NCBI RefSeq assembly: GCF_016918015.1
Contig: NZ_JAERMK010000021.1
Span: 1 to 64,000, forward strand
Source of the DNA: Glycomyces sp. YM15
GTDB lineage: Bacteria > Actinomycetota > Actinomycetes > Mycobacteriales > Micromonosporaceae
Reading direction: 5' to 3'
DNA length: 64,000 bases
The first letter of the stretch is position 1, and each line of letters opens with the position of its first letter. Both the position numbers and the translations under genes were made by a program. The notes under the pieces are model-generated. The model did no database searches. It saw nothing but the letters and a program-made list of their open reading frames with translations, and was not told where the DNA came from. Of this stretch, positions 16,574 to 26,229 are shown one piece after another.

Positions 16574-18406
16574 ATGCCCATCATCATCATCGCGGTAGTG
16601 CTCCTGATCGCGGTTCCCATCGGTAAAGTCGCCGCTGACAAGATGAACGAGCGCGCCTCGATCATGACCGGCAACGCTCGCCCCGAACCGCGCGGCATCG
16701 GCCGCTACTGGGACAACTACTGGCAGCGGACCGCAGCGAACCACGAAGCTGCAAAAGCGCGGAAGGAAGCAGAACGCGCTGATGGCCACCGACTGACCGC
16801 AAAGGACGCCTGGGACGGCACTCGGACGCTCGCACGTCAGAAGAGCTTGCAGATGGCCCGGCTCAAGAATGACGAGTTGATCGCCCGAGCCGCAGCCATC
16901 CACCGCATGCGTGTCGCCAAGATCAATGAGGGCATCGACCCGGACACGAATGAGCCTCTGCCGATCAATCAGCCGGTCCCCAGGCACCTACGCGGCCTCG
17001 TGAAAGACGCGGCGAAACTGATCAAGTCAGCCAGGTCTGACAAGAACGCCACGCCGCGGCCGCCGCTTCCCGACGTCGAACCGGCCGAGAAGGTCACGCC
17101 TGCCGACGATCCGTCCGTGCCGTCCGAGCCTGGTCCGACCGTGGACGCGGTCGACGGCGCGTTCGACAGTGTTCCGAAGAGTGACCCTGACGCGATCGCT
17201 ATCGACCCGAACTCGTTCGGATCGACCAGCAGTGCTGAACGCCCCAGCGCGAAGCAGTCGTTTTCGCCGTTCACGGAGCCTGGAAACGGACCGCGCCCGG
17301 CGCCGCCGGCAAGCGTGCCCGCGTCGGCCTCCCCGAAGCCCGCGACCACCTCCGCTGACACCAGCGAGAAGAAAGCTGCGGAGCCTACTGAAGCTGAACG
17401 TCTCGACCGGTTGCAGGAGGCACGAGCCCGCGTCGACGACTTCAAGCGCGGCAACTTTGCCTACCTCGACCGGAAACCCAACGGTGAAGACGCTGCCGTG
17501 CTCCTCAAACACGGCCTCAACGATCAAGACAAGGAGCTCGCCGACTGGGCCCTCCAGCCGCACTCTGACCTCGATGCGCAGTGGGAAGAAACCGCTCAAG
17601 CGCATAACGATGTCAAGGAGGCCGAGACCGACGCAATGTTCTGGGAGGTCAATGCCTCCCTTGCCCGCCGCAAGGCCGCCGCTGCGGCCACCGGGGAGCA
17701 CGCCGGCACTGGCACGACCGTGGCCGACGAAGCGCCGAACGATGCGGGCGTCCACAACCACGCCCACCCGGGCAGCGTCGTCGGCGTGCAGGCGCGCGAT
17801 GTCGACAACGCCACGGTCGTGATGGGCGGCTCCGGCATTCCCGTGCAGTCCGCGCAGCACCCCGAACCGGCCGAATCCGGCCTGTCCACCGAAGCTCGTG
17901 CCCGTATCACCGACATGCAAGCGGCCTTTGTTGAAGCGCCCATCCCTATCAACCAGAAAGGCACCACGATGACCACCGGAGAAATCAACAACCGCGAAGA
18001 CGCACGAGCGTTCGTCGAATCGGTCGAGGCCGCCCTTGAAGGCCTCGAGCGGTTCCGTGACTACCTGGAAGGAGCTGCGGCCAACGCCGAGGGCGTAGTC
18101 CGTGCATGCAACGGCAACGCCCGACTCAGTGAGAACGCGGCAGCGACCGCTGAATCGTCCGAGCAGGGCGTGAACGTAGTCAACGCCGTCAAGGGCATCG
18201 GTGTTGTGTTCTCCAACTTTGCCGGGGGTGCGACGACGGTGCAGGAGTTCAACCAGGACACCGTCGGCAAGGTCAACGACTTCATCACGTCGATGCGCGC
18301 CCAGATTGCGCTCCTCAGCGAAGCGGTCGGCAAGCAGGACGGGGTCGCGGACGCCCGGCAGGCCGCCGGCACTGACAACCTCGCGAAGGACAAGGCGCTC
18401 GACTAG
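16574..18406 (+). CDS. single-span anchored large protein, 610 aa
   Basis: One N-terminal membrane anchor (PIIIIAVVLLIAVPIG) is followed by a basic helical region, a long Pro/Ser/Ala-rich linker (~165-300), a helical block (ERLDRLQEARARVDDFKRG...), a His-containing loop, and a C-terminal helical domain (~460-600). The last domain begins at an internal ATG (MTTGEINNREDARAFVESVEAALEGL) that has AAAGG upstream and could give a separate short product. AAAGGAGGTAAGCC precedes the main start. Probably part of the transfer machinery; no family recognised. Confidence 0.65.
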   Translation: MPIIIIAVVLLIAVPIGKVAADKMNERASIMTGNARPEPRGIGRYWDNYWQRTAANHEAAKARKEAERADGHRLTAKDAWDGTRTLARQKSLQMARLKNDELIARAAAIHRMRVAKINEGIDPDTNEPLPINQPVPRHLRGLVKDAAKLIKSARSDKNATPRPPLPDVEPAEKVTPADDPSVPSEPGPTVDAVDGAFDSVPKSDPDAIAIDPNSFGSTSSAERPSAKQSFSPFTEPGNGPRPAPPASVPASASPKPATTSADTSEKKAAEPTEAERLDRLQEARARVDDFKRGNFAYLDRKPNGEDAAVLLKHGLNDQDKELADWALQPHSDLDAQWEETAQAHNDVKEAETDAMFWEVNASLARRKAAAAATGEHAGTGTTVADEAPNDAGVHNHAHPGSVVGVQARDVDNATVVMGGSGIPVQSAQHPEPAESGLSTEARARITDMQAAFVEAPIPINQKGTTMTTGEINNREDARAFVESVEAALEGLERFRDYLEGAAANAEGVVRACNGNARLSENAAATAESSEQGVNVVNAVKGIGVVFSNFAGGATTVQEFNQDTVGKVNDFITSMRAQIALLSEAVGKQDGVADARQAAGTDNLAKDKALD

Positions 18407-18493
18407 CGCAAGCCCGGGCGGCCGGGCACTGGTCCGGCCGCCCGCTTCGAACACCATCTCGAGCACTCATCAAGGAAGGAGGTCGGGCATCCG

Positions 18494-20704
18494 ATGGGAC
18501 AGTCGAAAGTCGACCAGCCCCGCACCGCCGGACGGTTCGCGGAGAAGACCGTCAAACCGCACTTCATGCCCGTCTGGGCGTACGCGGGGATCGTTGTCGC
18601 TGCGACCGTGCTCTACTGGATCTCGACCGCAGCCGGACTGCTCGTTCCCCTCGGGCTGGTCGCTGCCGCTGGTGCCGTGACGCTGCTCATCATTCGTTCT
18701 CTTGCTGCCCGCCGAAAGTGGACCAAGAACGGCCGTTTGGCCGCCATGATCGCTGCCGTCGTCGCAACCGTGTGGGCCCTCGCGTGGATCCTGTTCGTCC
18801 CCTCCTGGTTTTGGGCTTTCGCTGGATGCGTACTCACTGGCCTGACCGGCATCCCCTGGTGGCGGAAGCACCACATTGCCAACGTTGCCGCGAACACCCC
18901 CGAGCCTGAACCTGAACCGGCCGAGGATGAAGCTGCCCCGGCCCCTGCGCCTGAACCGACCGTTGACGACATCATCATCGGCAAATGGAACACCCGCATT
19001 GCCGGCGAAGGACCCCTTAAAGGCGTTGGCCTGGAACACCTCGACACTGACGAACGCGGCTACGTGCACAAGTTCATCGTGAACTTCGTCCCTGGCAAGC
19101 AGACGTACTCGACGCTGCTAGCAGCCCAAGCCCATATTGCGTCCGCGCTTAACGTTCCCGAACCGAACGTCATCACGGAGAAGAACGACGAGGACGCCTC
19201 CAAAGGCTTCGTCACCGTCGTCACCGGTCTCGACCTCGGCCGTGTTAACCGCTGGCCCGGCCGGTGCATGTTCGACCCCGCGACCGGGACCGTCTCCGCC
19301 GGGACGTACATCGACGACGACGCCGCTACGCTCCTGTCTGTCATCGTTCCCAACGGCATGTACGGGGCCGTTTTCTGTGGCGCGCAGGGTACGGGAAAGT
19401 CGCAGTGCATGGAGCAGGTCGTCCTGTCGCTCCTCGCCTCCGGTTTCTTCAGCCTCCTGTACATCGACCCGCAAGGCGGCATGTCGTCCCCGATGCTCGC
19501 CGAAGCGGCCACGTGGTCGGCGCCGTCCGTTGAAGACGGCATCAAGATCCTCCGGAACCTCCCCAGGCTGCGTCAGTACCGGCAGACGAAGTTCGGCCGG
19601 CGGAAGCAGAAGGGCTACCAGCTCTCCCGCGAGTTCCCGGCAATCATCATCGCGATCGACGAGTTCCACGAAGTCGCGGAAGAACCCGAAGCGAAGAAGA
19701 TCCTCAAGAAGCTCGCGAAGACCATCCGCAAGATCGGCGCTGGCCTGTTCATTGCGACGCAGGACGTCGGCTTGGACGCGTTCGGCGGCGACCAGTCGCT
19801 ACGCACCCAGCTCATGGCGAAGAACGTCATCTACTTCGCGACGCCGTCGAAGGTCCAGGGCCACTTGTCAGGCAACAACGAGTTCGACCCGAGCACGTTG
19901 CCGATGGTTCCCGGTTTCGGGTATGTGAAAGAAGTCCGCGGCGACCGTGGCGAGCTGCTGACTCGAGCTGCGCCGTTCCGGGCGTTCTACCTTGGTGACG
20001 ACGACGAGTATGGCGAGAACTCCGGCATCCACTGGTTGAAGAAAATGCGGCAGCAGTGCTCGTTCGCGGAGCTCGACCTGGGATCCGCGGGCGCGCTCGG
20101 CCCTGACTTTGCGAACCGGAACAAGGTGCGCGCGGAACAAGCGGTCGCGGACGACGCGTTCATTGCCGCGTGCGAGCAGGCCGGTGCAGGCGCGATCGAC
20201 TTTGACGAACTGGACCTGCTGACCGGTGCTGCACCGCAGGCGAACGCCGCTGGCCCCAGCGTGAACGGACGGCATGACTTCGGTATTGCCATGGGCGGTA
20301 CCGCGCCTGTCGCAGCGCAAGGCGACCAGCTCGCTGGCCTGACGGAAGCCGGACGGGAAGTCGTGTACGCGATCCGGTCCGGTGCGGCAACGCCCGCCGC
20401 GGTCGTGCGACGCATTGCCACGCGTGGCGGCACCGTCTCGAAATCGCGAGTAGAGCAGCTGCTCAACCCGAAAATTCCTGGGAACGTCATCGAGCCCGGG
20501 TTCGTGCACAAAGTCGAACTTGGCCACTACCACGCGCGCGGGTTCGAAGCTGACTGTGACCGGTGCAAGAGCGAGCAGGCCGACCCGGGCGCGGACGGCC
20601 CGCAGGCTCGCCGTTTCGCAGCGGAGTCCGACACCAGCGAGACCTTCGACGCCGTAGCGACCGCTGTTGACGCCGCGATGGACGCCGCCGATGCCAGCTA
20701 CTGA
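18494..20704 (+). CDS. TraB/FtsK-like DNA translocase, 736 aa
   Basis: In actinomycete plasmids TraB is a hexameric FtsK-type motor that moves double-stranded plasmid DNA between cells. Two N-terminal hydrophobic pairs (~28-68 and 83-118) anchor it. The motor domain carries Walker A GAQGTGKS (296-303), a YIDPQGG strand, and Walker B IIIAIDE (384-390), then ATQDVGLDAFGG. The C-terminal part includes a helix-turn-helix-like segment (GAATPAAVVRRIATRGGTVSKSRVEQLL) comparable to the gamma domain that recognises repeats, and a terminal CDRC. AAGGAGG lies ~12 bases before ATG. A host FtsK would be longer and carry a KRS-binding gamma. Confidence 0.85.
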   Translation: MGQSKVDQPRTAGRFAEKTVKPHFMPVWAYAGIVVAATVLYWISTAAGLLVPLGLVAAAGAVTLLIIRSLAARRKWTKNGRLAAMIAAVVATVWALAWILFVPSWFWAFAGCVLTGLTGIPWWRKHHIANVAANTPEPEPEPAEDEAAPAPAPEPTVDDIIIGKWNTRIAGEGPLKGVGLEHLDTDERGYVHKFIVNFVPGKQTYSTLLAAQAHIASALNVPEPNVITEKNDEDASKGFVTVVTGLDLGRVNRWPGRCMFDPATGTVSAGTYIDDDAATLLSVIVPNGMYGAVFCGAQGTGKSQCMEQVVLSLLASGFFSLLYIDPQGGMSSPMLAEAATWSAPSVEDGIKILRNLPRLRQYRQTKFGRRKQKGYQLSREFPAIIIAIDEFHEVAEEPEAKKILKKLAKTIRKIGAGLFIATQDVGLDAFGGDQSLRTQLMAKNVIYFATPSKVQGHLSGNNEFDPSTLPMVPGFGYVKEVRGDRGELLTRAAPFRAFYLGDDDEYGENSGIHWLKKMRQQCSFAELDLGSAGALGPDFANRNKVRAEQAVADDAFIAACEQAGAGAIDFDELDLLTGAAPQANAAGPSVNGRHDFGIAMGGTAPVAAQGDQLAGLTEAGREVVYAIRSGAATPAAVVRRIATRGGTVSKSRVEQLLNPKIPGNVIEPGFVHKVELGHYHARGFEADCDRCKSEQADPGADGPQARRFAAESDTSETFDAVATAVDAAMDAADASY

Positions 20705-20759
20705 CACACCCGCCAGCGCCACCCGAACCCACCGGATCGCAAGCCTCCAGGAGACACCA

Positions 20760-21206
20760 ATGCCCAAGGGCGACTTCAGCACTGAAATCCGCATCTACAC
20801 GAAGAGCCGGGCCCTGCTCGTAGAACTGGAGGCGAACCCCAGTGCCCACCCGGAACTCATCCGGGCTCTCCCGCAGATCCGTACCGACGTCGCCGATCGT
20901 CGCGAGCGGTTCCTGAACCAGTTCCGCGAACGCGACCGGTCCATTGTTGACGCGCTCCTGGCCGTGGCAACGGCAGCACTCGACGCGAAGCACGACGCGC
21001 AGGAGCGGACCTACCGGTGGTGGCCGCCAGCGGCCCGCCGAGCCGAAGTTGACCTTGCAGCAGCCAAGGCGAACCTGACCGAGGCCGTCGCGCAGATGCA
21101 GGCCATGTGGCCTGAGCCTGACACCAACCAGCCGCCCGTGCGTTCGCGGACCGACAGTCCCACCAGTGCCTACACCACCAGCAAGGAGTCCACCAATGCC
21201 CGCTGA
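20760..21206 (+). CDS. helical hypothetical protein, 148 aa
   Basis: ATG 20760 is preceded by CAGGAGACACC; the frame extends upstream inside the TraB-like gene but without a site. The sequence is almost entirely charged helix (VELEANPSAHPELIRALPQIRTDVADRRERFLNQFRERDRSIVDALLAV...), ending in a disordered Ser/Thr tail. A coiled-coil accessory protein of the TraB-like motor is possible. Confidence 0.6.
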   Translation: MPKGDFSTEIRIYTKSRALLVELEANPSAHPELIRALPQIRTDVADRRERFLNQFRERDRSIVDALLAVATAALDAKHDAQERTYRWWPPAARRAEVDLAAAKANLTEAVAQMQAMWPEPDTNQPPVRSRTDSPTSAYTTSKESTNAR

Positions 21207-21348
21207 CCTGCTTGCCACGATTGTCGTTTCAGCGGTCACCGCCGCGGCGATTGTTACCGGGATCTTCTACACGCGATACCGGATCGCCTACCGGCGCGAA
21301 CGAGCCCGCGCAGGCCACCCGACGAAGGTCACCACGACCCGGCGGTGA
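21196..21348 (+). CDS. single-span small membrane protein, 50 aa
   Basis: A hydrophobic helix (LLATIVVSAVTAAAIVTGIFYTRY) is followed by a basic tail. ATG 21196 has AAGGAGTCC upstream and overlaps the previous gene's end by eleven bases. Small membrane proteins of this size are usual beside traB-type genes. Confidence 0.6.
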   Translation: MPADLLATIVVSAVTAAAIVTGIFYTRYRIAYRRERARAGHPTKVTTTRR

Positions 21349-21394
21349 GCAACGGAACCACCGACACCAACCACCCACGGAAGGAACTACGCCC

Positions 21395-21613
21395 ATGACC
21401 GCGCCCATCACCAGCGCCGATGAAGCAGCCAGCGACCCTGTGTCGCAAGCGATCGAACTTGTTCTCGACGCCGCGGCCACTGACGGCGACCACCACAAGG
21501 ACTGGTTCTTCGACCAGATCCTCAAGACGCTTGCCGCCGACCGCTACGACGAGCTCGTCACCCAATGGCAGCACCAGGTCGGCCACCTGTGGGAGACCGG
21601 CACCGCGCCCTGA
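21395..21613 (+). CDS. small acidic hypothetical protein, 72 aa
   Basis: GGAAGGAACTAC precedes ATG 21395. A short helical acidic protein (AIELVLDAAATDGDHHKDWFFDQILKTLAADRYDELV), not recognised. The next 75 bases include a GGGGCCGGTCCCCAGACCGGCCCC hairpin (about 21624-21647), a probable attenuator or processing site. Confidence 0.6.
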   Translation: MTAPITSADEAASDPVSQAIELVLDAAATDGDHHKDWFFDQILKTLAADRYDELVTQWQHQVGHLWETGTAP

Positions 21614-21687
21614 CGTTCACAACGGGGCCGGTCCCCAGACCGGCCCCGCTCCAGACCGTCTCCACCCAACCCAGAAGGGGTCCTCGC

Positions 21688-22143
21688 ATGGACACCGAAC
21701 GTCGAATTATCGACACAGAAGCCAACGACACCGACACGGATACCGCGGCGCGCGTCGACGCGATGGCCGACACGCTCGCCGCCGCCATGTACTGGGCGCA
21801 GTACGACGGCGTCGACTGGCAGCGCCGAAGCACGCTCCAACGCCACGCCGAACGGCTCGTAGGCGACGGCCGCGAACCCACCCGCGACGAAATCGACCTT
21901 CTCGCCGAGGCCCTGCATCGCGACGACCGCGAGCACCGCGATGTCCGCTCATGGATCCGCGACCGCGGCGCCGTCGAACGGATCGGCCACTACAACGCTG
22001 ACCTGATCAGCCAGATCAAGTTCATGCGCGCGTGGGACATCGCCCTGACCGCGATCATCACCGCCATCGGCGTGCTCTTCCTTCAGGGCCTTGCCGAACT
22101 CGGCGCGCTCATCCTGCGCGCCCTGACCTCGCTATTCACCTGA
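21688..22143 (+). CDS. tail-anchored membrane protein, 151 aa
   Basis: A charged helical N-terminal region of ~115 residues ends in one C-terminal hydrophobic segment ([29 protein letters not shown]). ATG 21688 follows AGAAGGGG. The arrangement suggests a cytoplasmic domain held at the membrane by its tail. Not recognised. Confidence 0.6.
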   Translation: MDTERRIIDTEANDTDTDTAARVDAMADTLAAAMYWAQYDGVDWQRRSTLQRHAERLVGDGREPTRDEIDLLAEALHRDDREHRDVRSWIRDRGAVERIGHYNADLISQIKFMRAWDIALTAIITAIGVLFLQGLAELGALILRALTSLFT

Positions 22144-22243
22144 CCTGGCGAAACACGCTCTCGCGATCGCTTGCGGGACGTGTCCGCTGGGAGGTGGATC
22201 CACCAGCGCTGATGATGCCAAGCCCTACCGCGAAAGGCACTCG

Positions 22244-22861
22244 ATGGTCCTTTACAACACCACGCCGAAAGACGGACCGGACCCCACGCACCCGCTCGAC
22301 ATCAACTGGCCCGTCCGCCAAGCCCGTGCCGTCGTCCTTTTCAAGATCGATGAGCACGGTCTGCCCGTCAACCCTGACGAGACCGTTACCCGCGAAGGCC
22401 GCGGGGACCTCTGGCATTGGGGAGAAGCCGCGAATGCGGATGCGTGCGTGATCGTGATCGACACCGAGATGCGCATGTTCCTGTGCCTGGTTGAGCGAGA
22501 CGACGGGCACGGTTGGGCACTTCCCGGCGGCGGCATCGACCCAGGCGAGACCGCGGCGGAAGCTGCCGCGCGCGAACTCTGGGAAGAAACAGGCCTCCAG
22601 ATCGACGCCTTCCAGTTCAAGGCGCGGCCCGGCCGGTACGTTCCCGACCCGCGCGCCGGCCGGAGGGCGTGGATGACCACCGTCCCCAGCGTCGTCGTCA
22701 TGCACCGGAACGACCTGCCCGAGTTGCACGCCGGTGATGACGCCCGCGACGCCGCATGGCTGCACGCGAACACGTTCGCTGACCTCGAGACCGCCGTAGC
22801 CCAGCGCGGCGGCCAGATCTTCCCCGCGCACGTCGGGCTCCTTCGCGACCTCCTCCGATAG
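22244..22861 (+). CDS. NUDIX hydrolase, 205 aa
   Basis: A complete Nudix box (G-x5-E-x7-REL-xEE-xGL) is present as [18 protein letters not shown] followed by WEETGL at ~92-115, within the usual alpha/beta context ([28 protein letters not shown]). The ~65-residue N-terminal extension is unusual. Substrates of the family are nucleoside diphosphates linked to another group, such as ADP-ribose or NAD; the specific one cannot be read here. GCGAAAGGCACTCG precedes ATG. Its place among transfer genes suggests nucleotide-metabolite control or counter-defence. Confidence 0.85.
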   Translation: MVLYNTTPKDGPDPTHPLDINWPVRQARAVVLFKIDEHGLPVNPDETVTREGRGDLWHWGEAANADACVIVIDTEMRMFLCLVERDDGHGWALPGGGIDPGETAAEAAARELWEETGLQIDAFQFKARPGRYVPDPRAGRRAWMTTVPSVVVMHRNDLPELHAGDDARDAAWLHANTFADLETAVAQRGGQIFPAHVGLLRDLLR

Positions 22862-22904
22862 ACCACACCACCCACCGAACACACCGAACGAAAGGCACAC
22901 CGCA

Positions 22905-23129
22905 ATGACTACCAACCGCCGCCACATCACCGTCACCCAGCACGTGTCCAACGTCGACGCGACCTCCACCGTCGTCGGCTACGTCGGCGCTGCGAACGAC
23001 GACACTGACGTCGCCGTTTCCCAGTCCGCCGAGAACATCGCCGCTGGCGCGACCGTCATCGGCGCCGTCTTCGGTGACCACCAGGCCGACACGGGCCGCC
23101 TGACCATCCCGATCGCCCAGGACCAGTAA
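22905..23129 (+). CDS. small Thr/Val-rich protein, 74 aa
   Basis: GAAAGGCACACCGCA precedes ATG 22905. The sequence is short beta-prone stretches (VSNVDATSTVVGYVGAANDDTDVAVSQSAENIAAGATVIGAVFG) with no membrane span. Followed by a hairpin-forming stretch around 23131-23190. Function unknown. Confidence 0.6.
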   Translation: MTTNRRHITVTQHVSNVDATSTVVGYVGAANDDTDVAVSQSAENIAAGATVIGAVFGDHQADTGRLTIPIAQDQ

Positions 23130-23236
23130 GCAGCCAGCGCGGCAGCTCCACGCGGCTGCCTGAGGGCGCACACCCTTCAGGCGGCCGCTGCAACCGAGCC
23201 AATCGACCCAGCAGCCGAACAGGAAGCGAAACCCGA

Positions 23237-23851
23237 ATGACCTCCCCGAACCTCCGCATCAACGGCGACGCGGTCGCCGTCAACCTCACCGACGACCACC
23301 CAGTGTGGATGCCGTTGCGCCACACTCACGGACGCGTCCACAACACGGCGATCACCGGCCCGGCCTACTCCGGGAAAACCCGCATGCTCGCCTACTTGCG
23401 CCTCGCCGCGCACGACGCCGGCATGGACGTGCGCGCCATCGACCCGCTCGACGCCGCCGCCGGGCCTGCACACGACGTGCTCGAGGCTGCAGCCGTCGAC
23501 CTCGACCAGCGGATCGCCGGCGGCCACCGGCAGCCCTCGATCATTACCGTCGACAACACCGCGCACCTCGTCGACGACTTCCCGTCCGGACGGCGCCTGG
23601 CTCGCCTGATCGAACTCGGACCGCAGCTCGGCATCGGCGTCTACTACACCGCCGAGACCGTGAACGGGCAGACGAAAGGCGTCCACCTCGGCATGAGCAA
23701 CGTCGACAGCGTCATCGCACTTCGCGAGGCCGCGTTCGGGTTCGGGTTCCGCACCGTCGACCTCGCCCACTGGCCTGCCGCGTGGCGCAGCGCCGCGACG
23801 AGGGAAACGACCGGGTTCGCACCAGCCGCAGCGGTCAACCAGCACGCCTGA
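23237..23851 (+). CDS. small FtsK/TraB-like P-loop ATPase, 204 aa
   Basis: An intact Walker A, GPAYSGKT (41-48), follows a HNTAITG strand, then an AIDPLD strand equivalent to the TraB YIDPQGG element, and a Walker-B-like SIITVDNTAHL. It is about a third of the length of the motor encoded at 18494-20704 and lacks its membrane spans and C-terminal region. A stand-alone motor-domain relative that could modulate or assemble with the main translocase is plausible. GGAAGCGAAACCCGA precedes ATG. Confidence 0.65.
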   Translation: MTSPNLRINGDAVAVNLTDDHPVWMPLRHTHGRVHNTAITGPAYSGKTRMLAYLRLAAHDAGMDVRAIDPLDAAAGPAHDVLEAAAVDLDQRIAGGHRQPSIITVDNTAHLVDDFPSGRRLARLIELGPQLGIGVYYTAETVNGQTKGVHLGMSNVDSVIALREAAFGFGFRTVDLAHWPAAWRSAATRETTGFAPAAAVNQHA

Positions 23852-23948
23852 GACGCCTCCGCACCGAGACGCAGTAACACCGGCCCGGCCGGAGCCATCC
23901 CGGCCGGGCCGATCTCCCTATCAGGTTGACGAACCAAAGGACGCTTCC

Positions 23949-24302
23949 ATGACCTCCGGGGCCACCGACGCCGACGCTGACCTTCCCCGCGGCACCGAGT
24001 ACGACGCGATGAGCAGACCCGATTTGCTGGTACGGCTGCAGACTCTCGACGCTGACCTCCGTGCGGAGCAGACCGCACATGCTGAAACTCGGACGCGGCT
24101 CGACACGAGCGAGCAGGCCCGGGACCGTGCCGTAACCGGCCGCGACATGGTCCTTTCCGAATCCAGGGCAACGAAAACGAACCTGCAGGAGGCGCAGCTT
24201 GCTGCGTGGCGCGCCAAACGGCAACTCCGGTACGCCCGCTGCTACGCCGCCGCAGCGGCCCTAATCACCATCGCCGCCCTCATGTACGCCGCCACCGACT
24301 GA
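23949..24302 (+). CDS. coiled-coil protein with C-terminal membrane anchor, 117 aa
   Basis: A long coiled coil (LLVRLQTLDADLRAEQTAHAETRTRLDTSEQARDRAV...) is followed by one C-terminal span (AAAAALITIAALMYAA). AAAGGACGCTTCC precedes ATG 23949. It lies between the two small TraB-like ATPases and may tether one of them to the membrane. Confidence 0.6.
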   Translation: MTSGATDADADLPRGTEYDAMSRPDLLVRLQTLDADLRAEQTAHAETRTRLDTSEQARDRAVTGRDMVLSESRATKTNLQEAQLAAWRAKRQLRYARCYAAAAALITIAALMYAATD

Positions 24303-24326
24303 ACACACGAAACGGAGCCTCACCCC

Positions 24327-24854
24327 ATGGACACGACCGACACTCTCACGCTCGACCTTGACGGGCGCGCCATACCGTGGCGTACCCGCAGCCCCGGCCG
24401 CCTCCTCGGCGGCCTCATCATCGGACCGGACAGGGCCACCCGCACCGCCGCGGCCTCCCAAATTGCGGCGCACATGAGCGGCTTTGCCTCCGTAGCCTTC
24501 GGCGACCCGAGCGGTAACGTCGGCGCCGACGACTACAGCGACTTCGTCTACGAAGCTGACAACATCGAGCAGATGAACGCGGCACTCACGCACCGTTTCA
24601 CTGACCCGGACGGGCCGAACCGTTGGGCTTCACAGATCCACGTCTGGAATTCGGTGCTTATCGTCGAAGACACCGCGAAAGTCCTCGAGCACCCGGATGC
24701 GGGTCCCGGCCTGGAACGCTTGGCGCTCTGGGGGTCGAAAGTGGGCATGGCCGTGGTGGCGCTGGCCGAGACGCTGCCGGAGGCGAGCGAGGGCATGCGG
24801 GCGCTGGCAGCGCAGAACTTCGTGGAGCTGCGGGCCCCGGTCGTTGCGGCGTAG
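24327..24854 (+). CDS. degenerate FtsK/TraB-like protein, 175 aa
   Basis: The fold pattern of the small TraB-like ATPases recurs (RLLGGLIIGPDRATRTAAASQIAAHMSGFASVAFGDPSGN..., later SVLIVEDTAKVL), but the Walker A position reads GPDRATRT, without the GK[ST] triad. It is probably a non-catalytic relative. It is the penultimate gene of the rightward operon. Confidence 0.55.
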   Translation: MDTTDTLTLDLDGRAIPWRTRSPGRLLGGLIIGPDRATRTAAASQIAAHMSGFASVAFGDPSGNVGADDYSDFVYEADNIEQMNAALTHRFTDPDGPNRWASQIHVWNSVLIVEDTAKVLEHPDAGPGLERLALWGSKVGMAVVALAETLPEASEGMRALAAQNFVELRAPVVAA

Positions 24855-25122
24855 GGCCAACGGTGCGGACCGGGATCCACAATCGGCAGTCGCCAGGCAC
24901 ACGGTTGACGTGGTGTTTTTCATCCGAACGTACCAATAACGACCGTGATCCATGCAACACATTGTTGTTATATCGAGTGCGAGGCATAGCGCCTCCTCTC
25001 AGCCAGCCCGGCGCAGCCGCCCCGAATAAGCACGATCCGGGCTGCGCCCGGAGCAGCCACACAGAACCAGCCCGCCAGCACACGACTTCCCAAGGGCCTC
25101 ACCAGCAGGTACGCTGGACGCC
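24855..25122. other. intergenic region with hairpin
   Basis: An AT-rich patch (about 24936-24980) is followed by a GGCGCAGCC / GGCTGCGCC stem (about 25010-25050) that could end transcription of the transfer-like operon. The AT-rich patch may also hold a promoter for the next gene; no -35/-10 pair is clear. Confidence 0.4.
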
Positions 25123-25443
25123 ATGTCCGAACAGTTCGAGTTCGACCGTGAAGAGGCGTTGTGCGCCCAAGCGGAAGGACAACTCAAGGCGGCGCTGAGC
25201 AGCCTCGAGACCATCTTCGCGTCCCAGCAGCGCAACCGCAGTCTGCTCAAGAAGGTCCTCGGTGACAAGCTGCCCCAGCACCGGAAGCGGTCCGCCAAAC
25301 TCGTCCGAGATGCGTTGAACGAACTCGCCGCCCGACCCGGGCCGCTCCCGGCCGAGATTCCCTACCCTCCGGTCGCCGACCACCAGCCGGGGGAGTTGCG
25401 GTCGCTGAAGCCGCTGACGCCATTGCGACCCCCTGTCGAGTAA
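25123..25443 (+). CDS. hypothetical protein, 106 aa
   Basis: Helical first half (EALCAQAEGQLKAALSSLETIFASQQRNRSLLKKVLGD) and a Pro-rich tail. It is the last rightward gene before the convergent terminator. No strong ribosome site is seen (CAGGTACGCTGGACGCC). Unrecognised. Confidence 0.55.
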   Translation: MSEQFEFDREEALCAQAEGQLKAALSSLETIFASQQRNRSLLKKVLGDKLPQHRKRSAKLVRDALNELAARPGPLPAEIPYPPVADHQPGELRSLKPLTPLRPPVE

Positions 25444-25458
25444 GACCCCGAACGCACG

Positions 25459-25503
25459 AAAGCCGGTGGGCCACACGCATGTCGCGTGTGGCCCACCGGC
25501 TTT
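25459..25503. terminator. 20-bp perfect bidirectional terminator
   Basis: AAAGCCGGTGGGCCACACGC (25459-25478) pairs perfectly with 25484-25503 around a 5-base loop, with an A run on one side and a T run on the other. It separates the convergent transfer-like and virion operons. Confidence 0.9.
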
Positions 25504-25516
25504 CACGTGCCTGGGG

Positions 25517-26125
25517 TTAGTTGACCTCGCCCATGAGGCGACGATGTTCCCCGATCAGCGTCGCCAGCTCTTCGAAGCTTTCAACGGGGTACTGGCGGAC
25601 CAGCTCGACGACATCCACGTCGGCTCGCACCGGACCTTCGGCGACCATCTCTCGCAGCACTTGGGACCGCAGCATCCGCGTTACGGCCAGCTGCGCCCGC
25701 AAGTCGTACTCGCGCCGGCACAGGTCGAACGCGACGGCGCGCTTCGAGTTCGTGTCGCCGATAGTCGTATGCAGGGAAGCCGCATGGACGTCAGCGAGTT
25801 CGCTGAGGGCTGCACGCAGGGTCGCGATCTCTTCGGGGTCCGTGCCCCACTGTTCAGCTCGGTCAGGCAGCAGGTCAGTGAAGTCTGATTCGGTCATCCA
25901 TTCTTTGCCGGGCAGCGCAGTCAGATAGATGTCCGGGTCCCGGTCAGGTGCCTGGTTCCGTTCGTTGGACATGTCGTTGAGGATGATGAGCGTTCCCGTC
26001 GAGCGGTCCCACCGGACATCTGACTTCATGTAGGTGGACAGCGCGGGGAGAGACTCGGCGTTGGGCCAGTCGCGTTCAAGCGCCGTGGTGGCGTCCTGGA
26101 GGACAGTGAACGATGCGTCGGTCAT
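25517..26125 (-). CDS. hypothetical protein at the end of the virion operon, 202 aa
   Basis: Soluble, acidic, helical C-terminal half (ATLRAALSELADVHAASLHTTIGDTNSKRAVAFDLCRREYDLRAQLAVTRMLRSQVLREM). ATG 26125 is chosen over the open frame to 26350 because upstream residues lack protein-like character. Position after the lysis genes suggests phage cargo; function unknown. Confidence 0.6.
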   Translation of the reverse strand: MTDASFTVLQDATTALERDWPNAESLPALSTYMKSDVRWDRSTGTLIILNDMSNERNQAPDRDPDIYLTALPGKEWMTESDFTDLLPDRAEQWGTDPEEIATLRAALSELADVHAASLHTTIGDTNSKRAVAFDLCRREYDLRAQLAVTRMLRSQVLREMVAEGPVRADVDVVELVRQYPVESFEELATLIGEHRRLMGEVN

Positions 26126-26229
26126 GGCCCCAGCTAAAGCTGCCGCCCACCACCTGTCAACCCTCAATGAGGCTTGCGCTTCCGCGCGAACAGGTGTCCC
26201 CGCACAAATGCGAGGGAATGAGCACTCGG

